Assembly: GCA_033439255.1 (NCBI GenBank)
Contig: CM065878.1
Location: forward strand, 2,046,001 to 2,110,000
Source of the DNA: Hericium rajendrae
Lineage: Eukaryota > Basidiomycota > Agaricomycetes > Russulales > Hericiaceae
Length of the DNA: 64,000 bases
Reading direction: 5' to 3'
The position numbers were made by a program, and so were the translations under genes. A model generated the notes under the pieces. That model was not told the origin of the DNA. It saw nothing but the letters and a program-made list of their open reading frames with translations, and ran no database searches. This document shows, one piece after another, positions 24,503 to 36,552 of this stretch. Position 1 is the stretch's first letter. Each line of letters begins with the position of its first letter.

Positions 24503-25174
24503 TCTTCTGTTGCTCTTTCCGCGCCGTTGCCTCGAGGTGCATTCAGCCCGAGTGGTACACGAGGATGCAGGTCCTATAAGTACTTCACCTCGAGCTCACT
24601 AGTCCTGTCTACATTCTCTACGACGCAGTTGCGCAGACTCAGGACGAGAACAGCAGCATGGAGCGATCCCCTGGACGGCTTCCTTCAAACTTTCAACATT
24701 ACCCTGCGAAGTACTGGATACAGTATGCTACATTCCTCTCTCCAACTAAGCGTCCCACGGCACGCCGTTATTTCCACCGTTGGCAAGCATCTCGATTTCG
24801 TATGCCCCGTTACCAGGACCTGAAATGACAGTGATCATCAGCGTACCAGACTGAGTCAGCTCTTTCCATAATGCCATGGCCGAAGGTTCACTTTCGAAGC
24901 GAAGCGAGTGCTCCACGGCTCCTCTATGCATGCATCGAGTATCGGACGAGACGAATCTATCGCGACAGGATGATGAAGGGAGGAAGTTTTGCAGGCGAGT
25001 GCATCAGTTGCGCCTGAAGAGGACGCGGAACGTGTTGTTTGGTTGTGTTTGCGGGGCAGCCAAGGGGCCGGGTCAGTATAACAGGGAGTTTGAACATCAG
25101 TCAGGACCAACTCCTCGTCGGCTACTTCTCCACTCGCGTCCTCGAACGCTTCTCTTTATCTGGACTTTTGGTCC

Positions 25175-28100
25175 ATGGCCTCTCCTTATGCTTTTGTTAC
25201 CCTTCTAACTTCAGATTCTTATCTTCCTGGAACCCTCACTCTCGCTGCTGCACTCAGGGATGTCCACCCGTCTCCACCTATCCCGCCTCAGGTCCAATTC
25301 CAGACGGTCTGTCTCGTCACTCCGGAGACCGTGGATGTCTCCTGCATCAAGCTACTCAGGAAGGCTTATGACGTTGTCATTGGTGTGGAACTAATTGAAG
25401 AGAACAATGCTCGTGGATTGCAATTACTTGGTGAGTTGTCCTTTGTCCCTATGTCTCTCGTCAGTAGGCATCGTCCTGTGGTATTGTCTGTTTTGGCGCT
25501 TGCCCTGGCAGCAGAAACGAACTCCGAGCTAGGTCCGTGACTACGGGAAGGCATCCTTGCAATATTGCCAGGCGCTCGCAATCACCACATGATGTGTCAT
25601 GGAGGCGACATTGCATATGCTTGTGACACGGTGAACTTCAAACATCGTTAACGTCCATATATCTATCCCACGTCCTACTGACTTCCGATTGATGTTTCGG
25701 AACATGACTGCTGACTCTTTCTGCCTTTGCAGGTCGCCCGGATCTCTGTTCTGTCCTCACGAAGCTTCATGTCTTCCGTCTTACGCAATACTCCAAGATA
25801 ATTTTTCTCGATGCTGACATACTCCCTATCCGCCCGCTCTCTCAACTTTTCACTCTCCCATATGAATTTGCCGCCGTGCCAGATGTGGGCTGGCCTGATA
25901 TATTTAATTCCGGGATGATGGTCCTCTCGCCCGGTGACGACAAGTTCACCGAGCTTACGAATCTTTCCAAATCCAAAGGTAGCTGGGATGGTGGTGACCA
26001 GGGCCTTCTGAACGAGTGGAGGGGTAATGATTGGCATCGACTCAGCTTCATCTATAATACCACCCCCACGGCAGCATATACGTATGTTCAAAAAATTCGA
26101 TTTCAGAAAACACTGAAACTAAATTTACACATAGCTATGCTCCCGCGTACGAGCGGTTTGGCTCCCAAATCTCCGCCATACACTTTATCGGGCCAAATAA
26201 GCCGTGGAACTCGATTCCGTGGCGTGCCCCCGGATCTACTGCCGCGCAACAGGACACTTCGGAGCCGTTGCAGGCGTACGACTATTCCAACCTCATTGAC
26301 CGATGGTTCGCAGTGTATGATAAACACTATCGCTCTGTTTCCCTCCTGCCGGAGGCCGAGTATGCGTCTCGGCGATACGAGGCTGCCTGGGACGGTGGGA
26401 GTGGTCTCGGTGCCGAGGCAGTGCTTCCATGGACACGCACGACCACATCGATGAGTCTGGAGGATCTGCGGCGGATCGCCATCGAGGGCTTTTCGGGAGC
26501 AGCGGTACCAGCGTTTGTTCAGGCGGGGGAGGGCGAATATATTCGCCTGCCTCTTGCCGGGCGCGTTGATCTGATGAGACCTAAACCTGAACCGATATCC
26601 CAGCCGGCGGTTGAGGCGGAATTGGTGGCGGGGCAGGCACCTACCGCGGCGCCCGGTCAGGACGTAACGGGTTATTTCGGCGATGTCGGTTCGGCTCTAT
26701 TGACGCCGACTCCCCAAAAACCTCAGCTTCCTGGTGAGGCTCAACCGCCTATATACACGCTTCCGACACCTGGTCCTAGTGAACTTCCTCCTACGCCGTA
26801 TCATCCTCCACTGTCTTTGCCTCCCACTCCTGCCGCCGATGTTCAAAGAGCTCAGGGTCCGTCACAACCACAAATTCCGGGGCAAGCAGTGCAGATTCCT
26901 GGGCAGGCGGCGGCGCCTCTCCCACAAGGTCCTTCACCCCAAATCCCTGCCCCTGCGGCACCGTCGCCCGAGCAGCAACAACGTGCAGCGGATCAATTGC
27001 CGCCGTCACCTCCACAAGCACCGCCTCGCCCAAGGTCTCCACCAATGGTGGCATGGAACCCTGCCATTGAACCTCCTCCGTCCACAGTCCCTGTGTCTAC
27101 TTTCCCCACGGATACTTATTACCCTAATGTTTGGGACGAATCTGCACGTGATCGCCAATTTGGCGGTATCACCGCCCCGCCATCCAGCGTCCTTTTCTCT
27201 CCGCCACCGCCTAGTCAGATCCCGCAGCACTTGTTGGAGGAAGGTCATTATACCAATGTCTTGGGCGAAAAGAGGGGTGGCGCGCCCGAACAGGACCGGT
27301 TGAAAGTGAAACCTATCTTTCCGTGGGAGGAGCAGCCCCGACACAGACCTGGCCGTTACTTCCCTGATACGGACGCGCTTCCTCCAGGCCTCTTCATCGA
27401 GCCGGAGCCGGAACCGTTGTCCTCGCCTTCTCTGAGCCCGGAGCCTGTTATGCCGGGCAGGCTCGCGCCGCCGCCACCTGCTGGCATGCCCAAAACGTTC
27501 GCCTTTAGGAATGTATGGGACTCGATGCCCAGCATTCAGAAGTATGCCTCAAGGCTTTCGCGGCCTCAACAACCCGCTCCTGCACTTGCTTCTCCATTCG
27601 ACATTGCCCAATCGCGAAAGATGGAGAGCAAGCTGTTCAGCGAGACATACGAAGCGGGCGACACCAGCCAAGACGGCGATGATGAAGACACCGAGCCTGA
27701 AGAGAACCCAATTGAACAGAGCCGGCGTATCAGGTCCGGGCCTGGTTCAGCGACGTACTCGATGCTCTTAGGCAAAGGGAAGAAAAAGGAGTACCGGACG
27801 ATCGGTACGCAGACGATTCCAAAACAAACTAGGAACCAAGGTGTTCAGGTTAATCTCCTCGCGCTGCCGCCAGATGTTGATCGCATGGGCCAAGGCAAGG
27901 ATGGCAGAGGTCCCGGTTCACGCGCCAGGCGTGGTAGCACTTCTTCGCTGCCGTCTGGCAGGCGTCAGCGGACAGGCGCATTAGGCGAGTCGTCTGAATA
28001 CACGCCGTCACACATGGCGAGCAGCCTCGTGGGTGAGACGGTTAAGCAGCTGTCGCCGCTGGGGTCGCCTACTGGCTTGGACAGTCCGCGCGCGTATTCT

Positions 28101-28484
28101 CCAAGGACGTCGTCGCCGAATCTTACAGGTTTGCTCCAGCCGCCCCGGAAGCAGCCGCCGGCCCTGCGGACGGGGACGGAGGGCGCCCTTCCGATGCAGC
28201 GCACTGTATCGAGCGACACGATGTCGACTTCGCCTTCGTCGTCGAGCGCGGGTCCGCCACTCTCTCCCTCCCCCAAAGACGTGCCCGTCCCCCTTTCGCC
28301 TCCGGTGCGGAAAGCCGCGGCAAGAGTATGGGATCCGGCTCGCGGTGTCGATGTCTTCAAACGCGGTTCGGAGGAGGTCCTGGCGCGCTTCTTGCGCATG
28401 GGTTCATGGGAGGAAGAAGCCGGCGCGCAATCGCAAACTCAAAGCCCACGACGGCCCAAATATGTGAATGCAGACGACGTGTAG
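25175..28484 (+). CDS. Glycogenin-type self-glucosylating GT8 protein with a giant proline-rich tail
   Basis: Exons 25175-25430, 25733-26081 and 26135-28484 total 2,955 nt (984 residues). The first 270 residues are the GT8 fold: MASPYAFVTLLTSDSYLPGT, then TKLHVFRLTQYSKIIFLDAD with the DxD metal/UDP site, PDVGWPDIFNSGMMVL, GGDQGLLNEW, and AAYTYAPAYERFG, where the auto-glucosylated Tyr is expected, then IHFIGPNKPW. The remaining ~700 residues are Pro/Ser/Gln-rich and disordered, punctuated by NVWD motifs (YYPNVWDES, FRNVWDSM) and a conserved basic block (EYRTIGTQTIPKQTRNQGVQ). The end is FKRGSEEVLARFLRMGSWEE, the short helix that recruits glycogen synthase. Glycogenin primes glycogen by building a short glucan on itself. 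The first intron, about 300 nt, is long for this window. The frame is fully open. Confidence 0.92.
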
Positions 28485-28895
28485 CAATATGCCATTTCAC
28501 CCACGCATGTTTGTGCCATTTGTTTTCATGTTCTATACCCGTTATCGGACTCTGACCGCCTGCATTACTATCCCTTTTAAATCATCAGGCTGTGTTGTAT
28601 TGTCTGTTCTGTAGCGCTTTCGCCCTACCCATTCTGGATCTCGGAGTATCGCATGCATTCATTTTCTGCTGCTGTCTGTTCAAATTTTTTTTTCTTTTCT
28701 TGTTTCTAATTTCTACACAAGCTCTCCTTCCCTACAATGTCAACGCTTTTTGATTGTTCGATAGCAATTTTTCGGTAGAAGCACTTCTCTGGTTGGTTCT
28801 GTTCATTAATGCGAAGCTTCATCTTATTTCGTCGCGTTGGTGGCTGAATTGATGGTTCCTATGATTGACACGTGGTACGCGGTGATACCTGGCAG

Positions 28896-28903
28896 TGACG
28901 TCA
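28896..28903. promoter_or_regulatory. TGACGTCA octamer upstream of the LEA-like gene
   Basis: A perfect ATF/CREB-type palindrome lies about 186 bp upstream of the ATG at 29,082. The gene it precedes encodes an LEA-like, stress-type protein, which makes bZIP stress control plausible. The interval 28,485-29,081 otherwise shows only pyrimidine-rich tracts near 28,687-28,705 and a TATAAAA-like element at 28,981. Confidence 0.5.
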
Positions 28904-29081
28904 GTGAGTGCTAACACGTCCGGCGTCCCCGCTATGACGACTTGCTCCATTTCACAGCCTTACAACCTTGGGTGGAACACTATAAAACTATAGAAAAGAT
29001 GTCTCCTCCACGACAGGTTCCAACAATATTGACTCGCACGACTTCTTCATTATTGACCGCACATTTTCAACCAACATTATC

Positions 29082-30245
29082 ATGTCTCAAGCTCCGTAAG
29101 TTGCAATTCTTCTGGCCAGCTTACATTGCTCATGGTCCTCTAGCTATCAAACCACTGCCGCGCGCACTGAGGCGGAGGCATCTACAGCTCCCCTGGCTGA
29201 GCAGGTCCATCAGAGGGTCGAGCAGACCCAGGATGCCGCAAAGGCCGCTGCATCTATTGCCAAGGTGAGCCTTAGTGTGATGTATGTTTGATGACTTTCG
29301 TTAAAGATGCGACGACAGTCTGAGGGTCCGCATACAGCTGCCGAGTACGTACACCTTGATTTGAACTCCATGTTGAACACACCATCTAATACTTTTTCAG
29401 GCCTGCCAAGAATGACGACGACGGCCGCGAATGCCGAGTCTGATGCTCTCAATGATTCGGCTGCTCAGCAGGTCCATGCCACGGCAGAGTACACCAAAGG
29501 CGTAGCTCAGCACGCAGCATCGACTGCACATGTACGTATTATGCCAATATCCCGAGATGTATGCGGTCCTGACCTTCTGCACAGACCATGGGCCCCCGTG
29601 TCACTGGCAAAACGTCAGATGCATTCATCCAGCTCGAGGCGCAGGCATCGCAGGCCACCGACGCTGCTGTCGCGGAGGGTCAGAGGAACGTACAGTCTGC
29701 AACGGCAGCCGGTGCGAATTACCTCGAGCAGGCCAAGAATCTTGCTAGCAGCGCGATTGCGACTGCACAGGTAAGCAGTGCGCCCACCTTGTGTCTGTAC
29801 CTGTCTAATAAAGGATATTGTGTTGCAATAGTCTTACCTGCCAACAAGCGTGACTGGACAGAATGCAAGCCCGGCGACGTCCACGCAGAAGGGCGGCCCA
29901 TCGATTCAGGAGCATGCTTCTTCAACACTGCAGACAGTCCAGCAGGCCGCGCAGCAATACGCGTCTTCGGCCCAGCAGGCAGCGCAACCGCACATCGACA
30001 CCGCGAGGGCCTCGCTGCAATCCGGTTTCGAACAAGCGAAGGAGTCGGCGCAGGAATACCTTGGTTCTGCCACAGGGAAGGCCCACGGGCCATCGGGTGG
30101 GATTCCTCCGACGAGCGCACCTTTGGAAAGCGGCCCGCATACAGTCGGTACGCCGTACCCGCCGACTACGACGACCTCGGGTTCGGACGCGTCGGTCAGG
30201 AGTCCTACCGCTCGTGGAATTGCTGAGAACGAGCAGAAGAAGTAA
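29082..30245 (+). CDS. LEA-like amphipathic-helix repeat protein
   Basis: The start MSQAPYQTTAARTEAEAST comes from exon 29082-29095 spliced to 29144-29264. The protein is built of Ala/Gln/Thr/Glu-rich amphipathic helices with a loose 11-residue periodicity: LAEQVHQRVEQTQDAAKAAA, SDALNDSAAQQVHATAEYTK, ATDAAVAEGQRNVQSATAAG, QTVQQAAQQYASSAQQAAQ and ARASLQSGFEQAKESAQEYL. A flexible Gly/Pro/Thr tail ends AENEQKK. There is no signal peptide or membrane segment. Such sequences resemble group-3 LEA proteins and lipid-droplet-coating helices, which protect membranes or proteins in drying or bind lipid surfaces. The role is inferred from composition only. Splicing between 29,264 and 29,440 is uncertain: the small third exon and its acceptor can be read two ways. 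A TGACGTCA site lies upstream. Confidence 0.65.
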
Positions 30246-30400
30246 GCGATTGACTTCACGGGATGGCGGACACTATCTAGAGTGCCACTTGTACTATTAT
30301 ATCCTTAGTTCATTGTAATCAGGGTATCTCCCATTAGTGAACATAATTGTCAGAAAGCAAACCTTAGCCAGACCCTCCAAATCTCTGACACCTGCTATAT

Positions 30401-32577
30401 CTATGTGCGCATCTCTAACATGGATGGAGAAAACCTACTTCTGTTTCGAATCCGCTCTCCGTAGAACCTAAAGATCCAGGGCCTGTGTCTGCTTCGTCAG
30501 ATCTGAACATAGTAGAGCGGACAGATAGCTTACGTGGGACAGCCGATTACAATTGATGCGACGGCAAGAACGGTGTCTGCTTTCCCGTATCCCAGAGCTT
30601 TGTACATGGCGGGGGCAAACAGAGGAAACCCGAATGCGCAGAGGCAGCGCAGGAACGAGACGGCCGCCAGCGCTGACGCGGAATAAATCCTATAACAGTC
30701 CACGATGTATGATTGAATGCAGATGAAATTGGCTACAAGACCGCAGCCAACGAAGACGAGGCCCTGGTGATCATCGTGAGTCTATGGCTGGGGAAGCAGG
30801 GAAACACGCACGACGTCAGGCACGATCCAATGCGTGCGTTCTTGAGCACCCCAGCCGACAATTAAGAGACCGATCGGAAGAGCAATGGTCCCGGGGATCG
30901 AACAGGCTATTCATTATGTCGTAGGTCAACTTAAGTTGCTTTCAGAACTAGGAGATCGTACTCACGCAATCGATACTCCGGCTTCATAACACCCCCATTC
31001 TTATTTGTAAAGTACACGAGGGACTTGTCGAGTCCGGGGATGTCAGCTGTCCAGTCAGGACCATACCAATGCCAAGAGCGAGGTAATGCAACCCCACTAT
31101 GCCGATGCGTTCGTGGTATATTTCTGAATAGATGCCGGGTATGGTGGTAAGAATTACTTGACCAAAATGGAGTCAGCAGGGAAGCGGAGATGTGGAGGAA
31201 GCAAACTCACGGTAGCACATTGCATACAAAAAAGCCATATAGAGACCGAATAGCTGTATGATGCTTTCATAAAGTAAGAATTGGAAAGGTCGGACCAGCG
31301 CCTTGGATATCATATTCTTCAAACTGAGACAACGATTAGTTTAGAAAATTGCAAGGCGAGTGCGAACGCCTACTCTCTGTGCTCCGTGCGGAAAGGAGTA
31401 CGGCAACGCCTTTTCATGATCCCAGCTCTTGAGGGTTCTCGCAGCCTTGCGGCTCAAGAGGATTGGTGCATACGCTGAATCAGTTACTCAGGATTATTGT
31501 CACGAAATGGCATCAACATGACACGTACTTTCTTCGAATGTCACAAAGGTGATTGCCAAGATGACGGCGTCGACAATTGATGTACCCCAGTACTGTTTCA
31601 TGGGTGAGGTAAGATATGACGGTGCTTGAAAACACTCACAGCCCATCTCCAAGTCGATCTATCCACAATCCATGCACCAGCTACAGGTCCAAGAGCAGGT
31701 CCGAGGACAGGCGCCAGCGAGTATATCGAGATTGCGCGCCCTCGTTCTTCTGGCTTGAAGCAGTCGCTAAGAACTCCACTACCAATCTATTGATGATGCT
31801 CGACTGAGGAGATAGAGGTCATAAGAGGAATAGCTTACGGCCAACGGTGCGCTCCCACCGAGACCCGCAAGAAATCGGAACCCAATGAGTTGTTCTGTAT
31901 TCTGCGCGAAACCACAGGCAAGATTAAATGCTACGGATGAAGTCAGAAGCGATTCAATCAGACTCCCTGCGGTGACGAACCTAAAAAGAATACGTTGGCT
32001 GCCTGGATGACACGAGTCCTCCCATAGATCTCGCACATAGGCGCTAATAAAAACGGACCGAAGGCTCAGCGTATGAACTGTGAGTACCGGATCATATGGA
32101 CCGAGAAGAACTCGTTGACCATAGGCCAGAACGAATACTGAAGTAGTCATCGCAATAACGCTTGGGCTTGTTATCCCGAACTGTCCCGCGATCTGCGTGC
32201 GGCCTGGGGTACCGATACTTGAAGTCACAGGCGAGATGAAGGTGAAAAGTGCAACAGAGGATACGACCTTCCATTTGCGAGCTCTGGTCCAGCTGGGGGA
32301 ATAGAGTCAGAGGAGGAACGTGGGTACAGAGAGGATGGGAGATGAAGACGTACTTTCTGGGATACGCCGGATCGTCAGGACCCTCCCAATCAACGACGAG
32401 CTCAAGTGTATCCTCCTGCACCTTTTCATGACCCTCTCGATGATCGTGGTGAACGTCGGCCGGACCTGTCTTGCTGTCGTCGCAATGGCTCGAACGAGGA
32501 GAGGGATCCGCTGGAACATCGGGCTTCGATATGCTGGAAGCGCGGGACAGCACATCCTTGCCGCCCTCCTTTTCCAT
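30401..32577 (-). CDS. MFS transporter, DHA1 drug/polyamine antiporter type
   Basis: A long hydrophilic N-terminus (MEKEGGKDVLSRASSISKPD) leads to the family signature WEGPDDPAYPRK. Next come SSIGTPGRTQIAGQFG and, after splicing, AFGPFLLAPMCEIYGRTRVI, which is the motif A region. Then follow VFNLACGFAQNTEQLIGFRF and LAGLGGSAPLAV, LAPVLGPVAGAW-type helix 4-5 sequence, LVRPFQFLLYESIIQLFGLY, and HYLALGIGM. The end is YGKADTVLAVASIVIGCP then YGERIRNRSR, and the stop is at 30,401. Polyamine transporters of the TPO type share the WEGPDDPxNP signature, so polyamine or drug efflux at the plasma membrane is likely. Many short introns are needed. The loop at 31,330-31,400 did not splice cleanly in my reading and may hold another base error. 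It is not a close copy of the two MFS genes at 3.9-10.1 kb. Confidence 0.78.
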
Positions 32578-33096
32578 GTTGAAAGAAGCGTGTATATCTT
32601 ACATCTTCCTTGGTCCTTCATATATACCGTCATAGACCTGATGTTTTCAAGACAGATCCACCAGACGCGACCATCTGGACAAGTTGTCCCAACGGAGGAT
32701 CCGTCGGGAGGTGAAATATGCGACAAATATTACATCTCGGGAACCATGCAGGGAGATAATGAGCTGGAATTTTGATCGTGAGGATGTGGGCATATGGTAC
32801 AACATATCCCAAGGTAATGACCTACTAGCTGACTGGGTCAGTGAACATTGAAAATGGCGTAGGGAAGTTAACGGGTTTTGCGATGTCTGAACATCGTCTG
32901 CCTTCGGGGATCGGCTGAGATACCTTCTGTAAGATAAAATAAAAGTCCCGGGTATCATTCGGAAGTGCCTTCGTGGTCGTGAAGCGTGGTGGGCACTGTG
33001 CAGACGACTAGTGCTGACGGGCACGTCGGAGACCCACAAGCATAAACTGCGACTACCATATATGGAAAATATATTGATAGTGATCGGTGAGATCGG

Positions 33097-33104
33097 TGAC
33101 GTCA
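33097..33104. promoter_or_regulatory. TGACGTCA octamer upstream of the beta-flanking gene
   Basis: An exact ATF/CREB palindrome lies 99 bp upstream of the beta-flanking start codon, in the divergent interval shared with the MFS gene that starts at 32,577. It is the fourth copy of the octamer within 12.5 kb. Confidence 0.5.
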
Positions 33105-33202
33105 GCTGAGCGGTGCCTCCATCGGCAGCTGTGCTCACTCGTCTCCATCTGCCCTCCACCCGCGCGCTTTCCTAGCAACTAACAACACTCGACGACTAAG
33201 AA

Positions 33203-34195
33203 ATGGTTAGTATTTTGCGATCGGGACTTCCGATGGCAAGATTGCTGACCGTCCGATAGGATAGCTTTATGAACATCGCGAAGCAAGGCTACGAAGCGTA
33301 CCAGGAACATCACAGCCGCGGCAACAGTCCTAACCCTGGCGGACAAGGGCAAGGTATATGCACATAAGACATTCGCTAGATCGCGAGTATTGAAATAAGT
33401 TCTCAGAACCTCACTACTCGAAGACCGGTGGCGCCGAGTACAACCCTTCTCATTCTTCTGGCGGTGGACCTAGCTGTCGGTGAAGTTTGGATTCAATCGG
33501 ATTCACTGACGCTGATCGCACTGTCGTCTAGTCAATGAAGATGATGTCGTGAGGGATGCGCAACATCGCTCCTCTGGAACTGGAGACAGCTCGCTGTTCT
33601 CCTCTGCCATAGGTTTCCTCAACCAGAACAAGGTAGTTGCAGGATGTCGTCTTCGTCAATACAGGACCAGCTAAACGTCCGATTGATCTGTTGTAGGGTG
33701 AACATAATCAGCCAGTCGATGAAGCTGCCGTCCAGGATTCGCACCGTCAGGCATACCAAGAGGGTTCTCCTGGGGGTATGGATGCGTCCTCGTTGGGAAG
33801 CGCCGCAGCTATGCAGGTGGGCTCCGTACTCAGCTGCCCTCCAGTAATGTTACCAAAACGAGACCTTAGGTACTGAAGACCTTCACATCGGGAGGCCACT
33901 CTTCTGGTGGAAGCGGAGGCGGAGGCGGCTCGCAAAGTCAGCTCATCAGCATGGCGATGGCTGAAGCTAGCAAGCTTTTCGACAAATCTGGAGGAGGCGG
34001 GGCCGGAAACAAGCAGGACGCCGTCAATGGCGCTGCCATGACCGTCATGAAGCTTTTAGTGCAGAGCAAGTTCAGCGCAACCACTGGAGGCGGCAACAGT
34101 GGCGGTTTGAGCGGTCTTATGGGCTTGGTATATCTCGGTCTTTGTTGCCATGCACATGTGACTAAAAACTGTTTCAGGCTTCCAAATTTATGTGA
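33203..34195 (+). CDS. Beta-flanking protein of the MAT-A (HD) locus
   Basis: The start codon is split off from the rest by an intron that begins immediately after ATG, giving MDSFMNIAKQGYEAYQEHH. Six introns later the product ends GLMGLASKFM. Diagnostic features are NPSHSSGGGPSFNEDD, DVVRDAQHRSSGTGDSSLFS, FLNQNKGEHNQPVDEAAV, EGSPGGMDASSLGSAAAMQV, MAMAEASKLFDKSG and MKLLVQSKF, joined by Gly/Ser-rich linkers. This is the classical beta-flanking gene found beside the homeodomain mating-type genes of many mushrooms. Its biochemical function is unknown. All junctions keep frame and no lesion was seen. It marks one border of the mating locus, with HD2 about 2.4 kb downstream. Confidence 0.88.
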
Positions 34196-36552
34196 TGCCA
34201 TCTCGGTCATGGTATACTAGAACAGAGGTTCGCAAGCTGGATAGACTTTTGGTATGACGGGATCCCATTGACGGGATCTCACACCTATGTAATCTCTCGT
34301 GCGGTACGCTAGAAGCACGCATATATTGTACTTTGATATTGTAGCCATTCAAAACGACCGTGGTGTTATCGCCATGCAAAGTTTGAGTGCGGTAAGACTA
34401 TCAGCAGGCTGATATCGCCCCCCTTTTTTCACATTGGACAATAAAAAATGTCGCTTCTGTCAGTGGATTCCTCTACTGTTACCCACATGACAACGCAGCA
34501 ATTGTACATGTTTGGTTGTAGCCCTCCTCGCGCGTCTTTCTTGCCTTCGCTCGTGTTTGGTTGTACACTCTAGACTACCCCACTTCCGAGACGTCGTTGT
34601 GGATCGAACGTCATCCCGCACTCGGATATGACGTACATATTCTGCTGAGAGTGCGCCCGCATCGATTTTTACAGCACGGAAAATTTCTCCCATAAATGTC
34701 TCAATCCTCTTCGATGCCGCCGCACTCCTTGCTTGACAGCCTTCGCGTGCTCCTGGTGCCTGTCTGTGACATCTGGACAGGTTGTGCGCGACGCATGGTG
34801 CGTGATCGTCGAGAGGCGCGATGTGCTTTGGGCGGGCATCCCCTCTGACCGGAAAGAGGCCGTGCGAGGTGCGCCGTCGCGTCCTTCTTCTGCGCTGATG
34901 AGTTCGTGATGCGAAACTGTAGGATGCGTTCATTTATCAACGGGAGGTGCGCCCATATCTCTATCTTTGCTTTGTGACTGCCGAGCTCGCGAACGGCGCG
35001 CGCGGCGCACGTCGTCGAGTAGTGCGAGATGTCTCACCCCATCCCACTCAGTGCGCCGTTACTCGCGCTTATCCCCCTAGCCAATCGTATCTAACGCTGG
35101 CGAGGTAGTATTCCCGCCGCACCACAGCTCTTTTCCTATGACATGACGAACACCCCCGCACTCGATGCACCGATCTCGTGCCGTACCACATCAATGCATA
35201 CAGATACGACATTATCCCACGCCGAACGCGGAGCATCTCGAGGGCCTGCGCAGAAGCATCGCGCTCGTCTATACGCCTTGCTCGCTTTGAACGAGGTGCG
35301 CACCCTTGCATCTACATGTCACGAACAGTTGCAGCATCAAACCGGGTCTCGCGCAGCGTCGCATCGCGGGCGCCGTCGCGTGGTCGGCCACGCTGAAAGC
35401 GAAGATCTTCTTCTTGAACGCGAAGAACCTCGGCGACGTGGTGGGCTACACTGCGAAAGACTACACGACGTGTGTTCTGCCATCTCCTCTTTTCTTTCGC
35501 GCTTTTGACCGAGATAGAGCGTGATCTCGCGCATGCTCCATGTGCTCTATCCGGCGTGCAGCAGCGTGCAGCGTCCGCCTGAGCCTAGTGTTGATTACGT
35601 ACCCCATCTCCGCGTTCGTGATGTACATGGTCATGATGGTGTATCTACGGGACACGCGCGTCGCAGTCGAAGGAAGGAAGGAAGGCGTGCTGCGCATGAC
35701 GGTTTTAGCCAGCTCAAACAGTTCTGGTACGGTTTTTCAACCGTACAGGTTGCAGTCACACCTGTCTGCCAGTAATGGCACTCTCATGGACTAATGCCAC
35801 TTTGTGAGTTTATGTGTTGACATCTAGCCAGCCTCTGCCGGAAGGCACGGTTGTGTATGTACATCATGGAGTCGGTCATATTTTGGAGCATTTTATGGCT
35901 CTTATCCATGTAAACACTGCTATCTATAATACCTTCCATCGAATATGACGGTCCATGACGTTTGGCCTCATATACCAAATGGAATATGAACATTGATCTT
36001 CACCTTTAACAAGAGTGGCGGAACGCCAGTTTCGCCGTGTCTTGTGTGGATGATTTGTATGGACACAAATATGTGAGATACACAGGTCACGATCTATCGC
36101 AGGGCGAACATAGTCAACCGTTTGACGAAGATGCCATCCAGGATTCCGCAGGGAAATATAGATGTCTCCTCTGGGCATCAGACCGCCTAGATACGCAGGT
36201 GAAGATTTCCAGATTCCATCCATACGTTTTAGTACTATTCCACATTCAGCCAACATGATTGCACTATCGAGACACTGCGTGAACTTATGAGGTGACTCAA
36301 AATAGACAACATGTTATACATGACCGTAGACAAGCGTAAAAAACTATGCGATGATATACAGAATGCGACACTGAATATAAAGGACGGGCAAAAGAACAGC
36401 ATGACAATAGCATATGCATGGCTTGCAGTAAGCTTAGATAATAAACAGAAATAATGAATATTAGTGTGGAGGCGATGTAAAACACTGATAAAAAGCGGTA
36501 AGCATCACAATTATACGTCCGAAATAAATTAATTCACCAGTTACACATTGAA
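34196..36552. other. Gene-poor interval between beta-flanking gene and HD2
   Basis: About 2.36 kb without a gene I can name. Two open plus-strand pieces stand out. One near 35,306-35,460 includes AWSATLKAKIFFLNAKNLGD and continues VVGYTAKDYTT up to a plausible GT donor. One near 35,576-35,650 includes a membrane-like run (LVLITYPISAFVMYMVMMVY). Both could be exons of one small membrane-protein gene in an otherwise GC-rich stretch (34,480-35,700). The last 800 bp, towards HD2, is AT-richer and empty. The interval lies inside the expected region of elevated allelic divergence around the mating locus. Confidence 0.4.

Noticed and set aside
26734-27303. 189-codon plus-strand frame inside the glycogenin tail
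   Set aside because: Alternative frame of the GC-rich Pro-coding linker; no independent support.
34480-35700. Possible transposable element or virus-like remnant in the GC-rich stretch near the mating locus
   Set aside because: No polymerase, integrase or capsid motif, terminal repeats or target-site duplication could be seen.
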